64,000 nt of DNA, taken from NCBI GenBank assembly GCA_947247005.1, contig OX365951.1, forward strand, positions 34,802,899-34,866,898, in the 5' to 3' direction. The DNA comes from Spisula solida. Lineage: Eukaryota; Mollusca; Bivalvia; Venerida; Mactridae. The translations under genes were made by a program, and so were the position numbers. A model generated the notes under the pieces. That model saw only the letters and a program-made list of their open reading frames with translations, did not search any database and had not been told where the DNA came from. Positions 55,201 to 64,000 of the stretch are shown piece after piece. Positions within the stretch are counted from its first letter, which is position 1. Each line of letters starts with the position of its first letter.

Positions 55201-58200
55201 GCCTCAATTTAATGAAATAAAATATTAAGTCATGCAATGTAGGTTGTTGATAGTTGGCAGTAATACTAAATTCAATAGTAAGTATCAATATAATGAAAAA
55301 TATGGTACCATGTATCATTGACTGGTTTAATTCATACCTTTGTCTAAAAACGGGCCTCATGTAAGACGTTAACAGCCAGCAGGGCCTCATTTCCACATGT
55401 AACTATTACAAAGGTTGTATATAACGATGCAACGCATTATTTAATACAATATAAATAACATTTAAGGTGTATTGCTTCACGTTTGACTAAACGATAATGT
55501 ACTTATACTGCCTAATTCATGAAAATCCATGTACCCCTTCGGGGCCTCATTGTGAGAAATGTACCCCTTCGGGGCCTCATTGTGAGAATTGCTCAATGAT
55601 GACAAGGTGGCATCATCCGGATTATGTTATGGTATTGTCAGGAGAACAAGAAAATGTAAAAACATTATGTATAGAAGACATTGCACGGTCAAGTGCAAGT
55701 TCTGCCGGACTATTAGTGTTGTAGTCTGAATTAGTTCTCAAAATAACCAAAAACAACAAAAATGTTTTGATCATTTTATTGTTCAAAATATTTATAGCTG
55801 TAATTCAAACTGTTTACTTTTAACAGTCCACCCAACACAGATGCATAAATAAATATGCTTCATGTTGGGCTTGTGTATTCATTAAACACTAAAGATATAT
55901 AAAGTATACTGCAAACAGCAACAGTAAAACATACTTTGGTAGATCTACATTTGGCAGTATTCTTATGGCTTGTATACATATGTCCCATTTGGTTACAATA
56001 TGAGCATACCAACATGGGCTTTCCAAGAAACGGCCCATATAATATGTGACATGGGCCTAGTCCACATTATTATGTCCCATTTGATTACAATATAGGGCAT
56101 ACCCACGTGACATAGGCTTTCAAAGAAACAGTCCAAGTATGACATGAGCGTGTTATGTCCATAAATAATTATGTCCAATTGTGGTACAATTTGAGCATAC
56201 CAACGTGGGCTTTCCAAAAACAGGCCATATCTATTATCATATGTGACGTGGGCGTGTCCACATACATGTAAGTCCCATTGGGGTACAATATGAGTATACC
56301 CACATGGGCTTTCCAAGGAACAGCCCATATCTTGTGACATGAACTTGTGCACAAAGGTCCCACTTCGGTCCAACAAGGCCATACCCACCTGGGTTTCCAC
56401 AGGAACAGTCCATATGCAATATGGCCTTCAGTGATTTTTCTTGAAGAAAATTAAGCGGCCTGTGCCTTTAAAATTGGGAAATTTTAGCGCGATAATTCGC
56501 AAAATTGGGAATTATTAAAAAAGTTTGTTTGGGTTGAAAGTGGTCATATTTTGTATTTTCTACTGATAATACACTAGTCATATGTGGCAACGACCTTTGC
56601 AAGTTAGAAAATATATTGTTTCCACTTTAAAACAGCTACATGTAAACTGTTGTTGCTTTGAAACCTGCGAGCACAAAAGGGGGAAAATATGCATACTTTT
56701 TGGGAAAAAATTATGATTCTTTGGGAAAAATGGAGGTTATTTTGCTAGGGGAAGGGGCCTGTATTCGGCCCTAGAAATAGCCACAAAAAATCACTGGCCT
56801 TGCACACATAGGTCCCATTTGGGCCCTTTATAGGCATACCACAAACTTATGTGACATTGGCTTTCCCACATTCCAGGTCTCAAACGTGTCTTATTGGACA
56901 TGCCTGCATAGCCTCGCCCAGAAACAGCCCATATAAGACCTATGTAAGTATGTTTGCTGTGTATATCAGATTACCAAACCATAATAGACTGGTAAATTAC
57001 TAATGCTTGTCATACTCAGACATCCTGTACTTTATCTCTGAAATGTCAAAAGAAAAATAAGTAATATACAATAGAAAACAATATAGTATTGAAAATGTAT
57101 GCTTCAAATATGCATACATGTAAATAAGCTGGTGATTATTATGAGTCTTATCTGACAAGCGGAATTATAAACATTGTGTATAAATTTTGTTGATGGAACA
57201 TCTCTGGCAAAAGGTGTTGATAATGGTTCTTCCACAAAAAAATGTGTGTTTCAACGATTTATCAATAAAATAGAATTGCATTAAATATCCATGTGCAGGC
57301 TGGAATGTGCAGCTTTACTTTTTGTGTCCTACATGTACACTGACCCTGTGTTAAACTTTTTATATACAAATAAGAAACACACCATTACCTGGAGTTGAAT
57401 GGAATAGTTGATGTCCAAATAAATCATAAATTGACCAAGGAGTGTAAATACAGCCACAACGTGACGTCACTCAAAGTATGGATGATGCCATCAAATTGAT
57501 GCGTGTATAATATGTTTTTATTAAAAAAGTAGCTAAATGTATGTTTTTGATCTTGAAAGCTAACATATGATAAAAAGAACAGTACATGGTTTGTGCAATT
57601 TATTATTTTATTCAACGCATGTAATACATTCCATATGAAAAGGGATGCATATACACACATGTTAATATCCTTAATGTAAATCAACAAAAACAATAGAAAT
57701 TATCATTTGCCTGCTGGTCAAGTTTAAAAACCCTAGATATTCATTAAACATCATAGCATGTCGCGTAATAGCAACTCGGTATATTTTTGAGAACTTTGGA
57801 AAATGTTTATACGGTCCCCCACTTGCATAACAAGTGTGTCGGAACTGATAAGTGAGTGGCCTTCCAATAACGCCGTTTTACTCCCTTAAATTTATGTGAC
57901 GAGTCGGAATTGTGTATGCTATGAATAAAAGGAACATAAATACACATGTTGATACCAACTTTGTGTTATTTTTCTTTGTAATAATATTTTGGTTGCCTTT
58001 TAAAAAATCAGGCTCCTTCTGTGAGCCAAAAAATCGAACGCAGCATCCAAAACCGCATGTGAAACTTTCAAGCGTCTGTCGACCCAGAGGGCACATTAGT
58101 TTTGTAAACAATGTTTATTTTGTGGGAAAAGGTCTACTTTAAGTGACCAAATAGGTAAAAGTGTAATTTCTTTACACACAAACGCTGTACGAAGCCAAAT

Positions 58201-59477
58201 ATTTGAAAGTGTGTCGGAACTCATTGTGTACCGGAACTGATTAATTGACTGTACCGATCTCCTTTAAGTAATGTTCGATCTGTACCTAACAATAGAATGT
58301 TAGACCTGCCGTCCACTAGACCCCGATGATATGCGGAAGGGCAGCCTATTTCAGTTTGCTTGTTTCGGGAACCTTTAGGGATCAATAAAAATGGTCGGAT
58401 CTTTGCCATCGCGATCGTTTGGGATGTATTCGTGGTTCGTTATACGATGTGTTGCAGTATAAACGCCGAAGTAGCCGAACGCAACGCGAATGAATGCTGA
58501 ATGTTTCCCGATCGTGCGAAAAGGTTGGGGTTACTTTGCAGAATATGCGGAAGTGTTTACGAATCGATGCCGATAGAATGCTTAATTTCTTAGGTTGCCG
58601 ATGTACATAAAAGATGCCAAACTACTATCTTGTTATCAGCTGAAAGTTGAATACGATAGATCTATGGAAAACCACATTAATGTCGCTAGTTTCAGCTATA
58701 AAAATTAAAAGACATATTTTCAGCAACACAAGAGTTGAATGACTTAGTTTCAGGTATAAAAAACACTGACATATTAAGCTCATGAGAAAAACTTACAGTC
58801 CTAGGTAGATATACCGGGTGTCTCTTTCCGGTGTTTTTTAGCTCACCTGTCAGAAAGTGACAGAGTGAGCTTTTGTGATCACACTTCGTCCGTCGTCCGT
58901 CCGTCAACAATTGGGTTGTGTCCTCTCTAGACGTCCGTCCGTCTGTCCGTCCGTCAACAATTGGGTTGTGTCCTCTCTAGAGGTCACAATTTTGGCCTAA
59001 TCTTTATGAAACTTGGTCACAATGATCATCTCAACAAAATCTAGGTCAAGTTCGATATTGGGTCATCTGAGGTCAAAAACTAGCTCACTAGGTCAAATTA
59101 TAGAAAAAACCTTGTTTTAAACCTTTCAACATGTAGTCTTCATAGTCACTAAACTCTCTGCAGTAACTCTCTACTCTCTATACATACAATAAACTTTCAT
59201 CAACCAATGAAAATGTGTATCAGGGTTCACAGCAGTTTTGTAAAGGTCAAATATCAAAATATTCTAGTATTTAAACCAGGGTGTGAATTGTACTGGTTAA
59301 GTGGAAATTAAAGCGCTGTAGGGAGCGTAGACATTTTCCTGAGGGTCGTGGGTTCAAACCCCACTGGAACCATAATTTTTATTTTTATTTTTTTAAGTGT
59401 TTAGGTATTGTTTTGTCTTTATAGCAGGTATTTGTACATTTCCTGATGGTCGTGGGTTCAACCCCCACTGGAACCAT

Positions 59478-59508
<31 letters not shown>

Positions 59509-62500
59509 GTGTTTAGGTATTGTTTTGTCTTTATAGCATGTATTTGTACATTTTCCTGATGGTCGTGGGTTCAACCCCCACTGGAATCATAATTTTTTTT
59601 TTTTTTTTTTTTGAGTGTTTAGGTATTGTTTTGTCTGTAAAACATTTATTTGTACATTTTCCTGATGGTCGTGGGTTCAACTCCCACTGGAACCATAATT
59701 TTTTTTTTTTTTTTAAATGTTTAGGTATTGTTTTGTCTTTATAACATGTATTTGTACATTTTCCTGATGGTCGTGGGTTCAACCCCCACTGGAACCATAA
59801 TTTTTTTTTTTTTTTTTTTTTTTTTTAAATGTTTAGGCATTGTTTTGTCTTTATAACATGTATTTGTACATTTTCCTGATGGTCGTGGGTTCAACCCCCA
59901 CTGGAACCATAATTTTTATTTTTTATTTTTTTAAGTGTTTAGGTATTGTTTTGTCTTTATAGCATGTATTTGTACAGTTATATGGAGGAAAAATACCAAA
60001 ATATTTTGTTTAAAATAAAGGTCAAATCATAGAAAAACCTTGTGTAGTCAGTCACCAGAGGTTACAATTTCAACTTAATCTTTATGAAACTTTGTCACAA
60101 TGATCCTGTCAACAAAATCTAGGCCAAGTTCGATTTTGGGTCATCTGGTGTCAAAAACAAGGTCACAATGTCAATTGACATTTTCCTGAGGGTCGTGGGT
60201 TTAAACCCCACTGGAACCATAATTATTTTTTTCTGTGTTTAGGTATTGTTCTGTCTTTATAGCATGTATTTGTACAGTTATATGGAGGAAATATTTTGTT
60301 TAAATTATAGGTCAGATCATAGAAAAACCCTGTGTAGTCACCAGAGGTTACAATTTCGACTTAATCTTTATGAAATTTGGTCCTAATAATCATCTCAACA
60401 CAATCTAGGTTAAGTTTGATATTAATTAAGTCATCTGGGGTCAAACGCTAGGTCACATGGTCAAATCATACACAAACTTGCAATAGAGGCTGAATTTCCT
60501 TAAATTTTATTCAGAAAATGTGTAGGATCACCATAGGGGTGTGCATGCACTAGTACGACAGGTGAGCGACCTAGGGCCCTTTGGGCCCTCTTGTCTTTAA
60601 TAGCTGAAGACCATGCGACACTGGTTATGTCATCGTTTCTATAGGGTCTGACACAACCCTATTTAGTAGTCTGTCCTTGGTTTGTAGGACCTTGATGAAA
60701 ACGATATATTCAAGTTTAAAACTATCGGCAACTTGATTCATCGCTTCCAAAGTCGCTCTTGTATAGTTCTGGAAATACTGCTTCGACTCGGCATCCCTTC
60801 CGTTCACAATCTGCGCCTCGGCAACTATTCGGCATGTTTCTTAACATGATCGGCATAGCTTCCGTGTGTATAACTCATCCATTCGTCGTATTCGGTGAGC
60901 TTTCGGCATTGCTTCAGCTTTCTTCGGGAACCGCTCGGGATGGTTAAAATGATTACGAAGCCTCGCAGAAGGCTTCCCAAAGGTGCCGAGTGAATGACGA
61001 TGGATTCCCGAACACCTCGAACTGTTGCCGATGGGTTTCCGAATACCCCGAAGCACTCCCGAACAAGACCTTCGGCTTTTAAGTTTTAGAATTTGGACGC
61101 CGAAGATTTTTCGGTCCCGAAGTGTCCAGAAGCATACAGGAATGACACGGAAGGGTCCCAGAATGTCCCAAAGACATGCCAAACCATCCGGATTAGGCAA
61201 ATTTAGCCTTCGGGAACCCTTCGGCGTCCTATTGGACGGCAGACCTGTCTTAATTAACATTTGATGATAAATTATTGCTCATGCGATGCATAATTAAAAC
61301 AGTGACTTACTTTGAATGCCTATGACCGGAACTAGATCTCTGCCTCCATGAATATACTAACTTTCTTAGTATGTAATCAGCTCTATACCTGCTCATCCAA
61401 TCTCATCATTGTATATCACTTACTCATCAATGCTCACTTCAACATTTTTTTAATTTACAGAAATCTGACACAAGAAAAATCTCAAAGAATTGTTTAACAG
61501 TTACTGTAACACTTTCTAAGTCTTCGGAAGACGAGAATTTTTCTCCAATCATGAAATTAAGGAGAAAGCCGTAGTGGTTATTATAGTGATAAAGCGTATA
61601 TTTTCCGTTTAGATTATATGCACCCACTTATAATATACACAGTTTCTCAAAATCTAGGAATTTTAAAATATACTCTTCCATGCGTTATACGACGAATTTA
61701 CTGTTTGCTATTCAGCTCCGTGGGACAGACTAGGAATTTAACACCTAAAGTTATTAACATTCTTTTGTTAAGGTACGTAAAGGTCGAAAATGACCTGTAA
61801 TTTCTTTACTCAAAGTTACAGTACAATGATAATGACTATATTACGAAGAAGATTAATTATCACATTATATTTCAAAGACATCACTGCCATCAGTCATTTC
61901 TGTCCTGTTCGCCGATTGACTTTATATATGAATTAAAAAGGAATTTCAATTACAAAAGGACTCCTCGAACTGCAATTTTTTTTATACGTGTGTTCATTCA
62001 TTTTGAAAATATTGTCAATAAATGCATTAAGAACATAAAAGGTAATTATATATTCATTAAATAGTTAACTGCTTATAAAACTGCCGTAAGAATAGCCACT
62101 CCGGGGCTGTTATACTATTCTTACGGAGCCGTAAGAATAGCCACTGCATTAAAGGTTAGGCCAAAAAATAATATGTCTGTTTCTGGTCTCTTGTGCAAAA
62201 AAAATAGGGTAGGTAGGTAGGGAAATGTGTTTTTTTATACTGTTTAGCGATACAGTATGTACATTATCAATACATGCTATCACTGAATTTGTTATTAAAT
62301 ATGGTATAATTTAAACAAGGAAGTGGCTAGAGTTACGGTCCCGTAACTTTAGCCTCAGATTCTAAAGTTACAGCTCTGACGTCAGAGCTGTGACTTTAGT
62401 GAATCCCACTAGGCTTGGCTAAAGTTACGGTTCTATTCAACAGTTAGAAATTTATAAGGAACCCGTATTTTTAAGTGATTTTATAACGCAAATTTATCTA

Positions 62501-64000
62501 TTCTTTTTCAGCGATTCACATCTAAGGGAAAAATAACAATGTATCAAATATATTAGAGCTTGATTAAACCAAGCACAGATTTCAGGAGAAGACAGGAAAA
62601 CATGAAGCAGAGTTAATACTTGGTTCCCACAGTATTCATGTCAATTTGTGTTCATAATTCTGTAAAATTAAATCTGTATTTAGTCAAATTAGTGCTATTT
62701 GTTTTTAGTGTGCAAAGCTGCAAGTAAGGTTGACCCAGTCAACAACTTTACCATGAAACAGAGGCGTCATCTAAAAGGACACTTGGGCAAAGTCCTTTGC
62801 ATGGATTGGTCAACAGATAAGAGAAGAATTGTCAGTTCATCTCAGGTAAATTTATTATGTCTGTTGACTTGTGTACACATTAATACCGATGGTGTTATAC
62901 ACAAGTCTCATATATCTAAAATTGGCCACTTTTTAGGATAGCGAATAAAAGTTAACTGTTCTTCATAAATCCGCTCCCAAAAAAATAGGTTTAAGGTATG
63001 ATATTTTCATTCTGTAAAAAACATGGTTAACCTTGTCATTTTGAGTGATCTTTCAACATATTTTCAGTATCAACACTTTGATTATACAGAAAATATTTTA
63101 ATAGAATTCTAAAAAGTTGAAGATACAAGGTTTTGCGTCGATACAATTAAGTGTCCAAGGACAGTACATGTTTTAATCATAAGTGTATTCCAGTGGTTCT
63201 GATAGGCTTTTTAGTCAAGTATTTTCGTATTTTATTGGAAACCTATACGTTATTTGAAGTCTGCAGAAAAAATCATGAACATTTTTTATACAAGGTTTGT
63301 GCATAGCATCCACTGTATTTTGAATAACATTTTCCTATTTTTAGATTAAAATTTCACTATTCATAGACTTGAATTTAGATTGCATGTCAAAATTAGCAAT
63401 CATATTACTGAGGTTTTGAGTTTTACTTTTCAGTCTGTGTAACATTCCATTTAATTTTTAGAATTTTGTATTACATGCAGTCTACAAATGGCTTATTGAG
63501 TAATAGTCATTGAATGGAAATACTCTCTTTTTCAGGATGGAAAAATGCTTGTTTGGGATGCGTTTACAACAAACAAGGTATTTGCTTTTGTTTACATTAT
63601 TTATCCTAGCTGGTTTGACTCATGAATACAGTGAATATTTTTGATAGCAGTCTGCTATTAGGTCCATCATTTGTTTCAACCACATTTTTTACACTCAATA
63701 TTGCATCATCTTGGCAAAAAATGAAAAGTAGGTCACTTAGACAAAATAACATTAAAACCTATAAATTACATTCTACCTGTTACATTTCTTATTTAATGTT
63801 GATCGAGTTAAAATGTTTGTATTTTAAGTATCATGCCCAAGTTATGTTGGTAATGACTACAAGATTGGCGGTGAAGCCCCACCAACTACATTTTAACTAA
63901 ATAATTATAGTTAGAGTGTGAAAAACATAAATAAAAAACTAGTTCAAAATCAATCAAGTGATAAAATGATTTGTGTATCAATATTTTAGGAGCATGCTGT
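49250..64000 (+). CDS. GNB5: G-protein subunit beta-5, 5' part; join(49250..49367, 62709..62845, 63536..63577, 63990..64000)
   Basis: WD40 beta-propeller protein that partners R7-type RGS proteins through their G-gamma-like domain and tunes G-protein signalling, mainly in neurons. Exon 1 encodes the N-terminal coiled coil ([20 protein letters not shown], then [15 protein letters not shown]) and ends at donor GTAATG. Exon 2 continues in phase with [20 protein letters not shown] and RRIVSSSQ, the start of WD repeat 1. Exon 3 gives [14 protein letters not shown]. Exon 4 begins EHAV at the window edge. Spacing between the coiled coil and the first blade matches vertebrate GNB5 residue for residue as I recall it. 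The start has a good context (CAAGATGGCG). Intron 1 is 13.3 kb and mostly occupied by nested elements. The remaining WD repeats lie beyond the right edge. Confidence 0.96.
49368..51480. other. GNB5 intron 1, proximal part
   Basis: No exon or complete element recognised. A short perfect stem CTTTGACGATG / CATCGTCAAAG occurs at 49612-49645. Diverged words around TTCCGGAAAAACGG and TTCCGGAATAACGG recur at 50470 and 50944. Confidence 0.4.
53640..53990 (+). repeat. tRNA-headed SINE copy
   Basis: Head with TCCTGGTAATGTACTGGGCT and GGTCGCGGGATCAATTCCCG, a typical A box/B box pair. The tail ends around GCGCCACATAAATCTGGTAT. It lies in the loop region between the inverted arms. Confidence 0.55.
53990..54430. 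repeat. Second GAGTACTCA-type degenerate repeat block
   Basis: Words GATGGTAGTGACTAGAGAGT, GTACTTGATGATGACGAGTA and TGATGATGGTGATGAGTGCC resemble those at 46200-46995. Confidence 0.4.
55531..55590. repeat. 30 bp direct duplication
   Basis: TGTACCCCTTCGGGGCCTCA plus TTGTGAGAAx occurs twice in a row. The unit contains the small palindrome CCCCTTCGGGG. The left arm has a single inverted copy near 52110-52139. Confidence 0.8.
55975..56930. repeat. ~95 bp satellite block, interrupted by a hAT5-like copy
   Basis: About five diverged units with words TGTCCCATTTGGTTACAATA, CCCACATGGGCTTTCCAAG and ACAGCCCATAT. The block resumes at 56797 after the insertion at 56429-56796. The overlapping minus-strand ORFs of 60-135 codons simply follow the periodicity. 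Confidence 0.75.
56429..56796. mobile_element. hAT5-like non-autonomous element, third copy
   Basis: Ends CAGTGATTTTTCTTGAAG and AAAAAATCACTG with the exact 5 bp duplication GCCTT (56424-56428 and 56797-56801). It is closely related to 9401-9741 across its length and was inserted into the satellite block. Confidence 0.8.
58840..60593. repeat. AGCTCACCTG...CAGGTGAGC dispersed element
   Basis: Begins AGCTCACCTGTCAGAAAGTG, with a duplicated GTCCGTCAACAATTGGGTTG segment (58903 and 58953), and ends CAGGTGAGCGACCTAGGGCC then CTTTGGGCCCTCTTG. The interior repeats GGTCAAATCATAGAAAAACC and AATCTTTATGAAACTTGGTC words. As far as I recall, this type of repeat is common in bivalve genomes. It contains the tRNA-arm array. 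Confidence 0.6.
59329..59985. repeat. Tandem array of ~100-113 bp units carrying a tRNA T-arm-like word
   Basis: Six units, each with GGTCGTGGGTTCAACCCCCA and CTGGAACCATAA, then a T run and TTTAGGTATTGTTTTGTCTT. The words start at about 59344, 59448, 59561, 59667, 59769 and 59881, with a seventh isolated copy at 60191. GTGGGTTCAACCCCCAC can pair as a tRNA T stem-loop. The variable poly(T) explains the unit length differences. Confidence 0.75.
62325..62430. repeat. Palindromic element end with CTAAAGTTACGG words
   Basis: GTGGCTAGAGTTACGGTCCC followed by CCGTAACTTTAGCC. Next comes a 38 bp hairpin with a 22 bp perfect palindrome (62370-62391, ACAGCTCTGACGTCAGAGCT plus GT), then GGCTAAAGTTACGGTTCT. 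The order of parts copies the end at 51491-51606, with another repeated word. Only one end is seen here. Confidence 0.55.

Larger units (their letters stand above)
51608..58254. repeat. Long diverged inverted arms inside the composite element
   Basis: A perfect 30 bp inverted match links 51608-51637 and 58225-58254 (GTACAGTCAATTAATCAGTT and following). Diverged inverted similarity continues: 52020-52145 against 55529-55680 (GATGCCACCTTGTCATCATT and complement), then AAATGAGGCCC-type words at 52270, 52310, 52460 and 52625. These mirror GGGCCTCATTT-type words at 55380, 55350, 55198 and 55015. The right arm is split by a satellite block and other insertions near 55.8-57.8 kb. Confidence 0.65.
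58302..61250. mobile_element. Inverted-repeat element hosting the AGCTCACCTG element
   Basis: Ends AGACCTGCCGTCCACTAG (58302) and, on the opposite strand, GGTCTGCCGTCCAATAG (near 61250). Both are followed inward by CGAAC/CCGAA-rich sequence with TTCGGGAACC words. The insertion at 58840-60593 makes up more than half of it. No transposase recognised; target duplication unclear. Confidence 0.5.
51491..62148. mobile_element. ~10.7 kb composite element with 9 bp target duplication, in GNB5 intron 1
   Basis: The ends are inverted: left GTGACTATTCTTACGG (51495 onward), right on the opposite strand GTGGCTATTCTTACGG (from 62144). Similarity extends inward about 70-110 bp to CTATTCTTACGGCTGTTTTA. TTAAAGGTT flanks both sides (51482-51490 and 62149-62157). 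Inside are long diverged inverted arms, a satellite block, a hAT5-like copy, a second inverted-repeat element and an AGCTCACCTG element. A 9 bp duplication with long inverted ends recalls Mutator-like elements, but no transposase is seen, so this assignment is tentative. Confidence 0.6.

Noticed and set aside
55993..56400. 135-codon minus-strand ORF with periodic peptides
   Set aside because: It follows the ~95 bp satellite, and its reading frames overlap each other; no independent sign of coding.
59531..59782. Minus-strand ORF reading repeated [13 protein letters not shown] peptides
   Set aside because: It is a translation of the tRNA-arm array and poly(T); such peptides are a common artefact of tRNA-like repeats.

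Overview
This is a eukaryotic nuclear window, AT-rich, with long introns, GT-AG splice sites and very dense small transposable elements. Two conserved animal genes anchor it: PSMA4 (20S proteasome alpha subunit) on the minus strand at the left, and GNB5 (G-protein beta-5) on the plus strand at the right. Both run off the window. The repeat content points to a bivalve mollusc, although the species cannot be named from sequence alone. It includes an 'AGCTCACCTG...CAGGTGAGC' element, several tRNA-headed SINEs and many TA-flanked MITEs.

Layout. 1-11.0 kb: five PSMA4 exons (start codon at 11004, transcription leftwards). Their introns are full of nested inverted-repeat elements. 11.3-13.8 kb: a 2.5 kb non-autonomous element with ~500 bp inverted arms made of short TAGATAA/ACGCGTTAA words. 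14.35-14.8 kb: a decayed LINE reverse transcriptase. 16.1-29.6 kb: the most distinctive part, three tandem, same-strand, intronless genes. They encode related secretory-pathway multi-pass membrane proteins of 936, about 944-952 and 975 aa. I recognise no named domain in them. All three have a signal peptide, a Cys-containing ectodomain, many membrane spans, and an acidic cytoplasmic tail ending in a class I PDZ ligand (ETIV, ETVV, FTVV). 29.7-42.4 kb: no convincing gene; Tc1/mariner-type and foldback elements, SINEs and hairpins. 42.4-45.3 kb: a three-exon gene with compatible splice phases, predicted at 256 aa (coiled coil plus a small alpha/beta-looking domain). 45.6-49.2 kb: MITEs and a degenerate GAGTACTCC-type repeat. 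49.25-64 kb: GNB5 exons 1-3 and the first bases of exon 4. Its 13.3 kb intron 1 is mostly a nest of elements inside one ~10.7 kb element with a 9 bp target duplication.

What stands out: (1) the three-gene membrane-protein cluster, with a PDZ-ligand terminus kept while the rest of the tail drifts, patchwork identity suggesting gene conversion, and a 32 bp minisatellite grown out of the last codons of gene 1; (2) a non-autonomous family with three copies here, each with perfect 5 bp target duplications (hAT5-like); (3) two element ends with the same palindromic architecture but a coordinated change of the repeated word. The PSMA4 and GNB5 calls rest on strong protein similarity recalled from the families; the membrane-protein functions are unknown.
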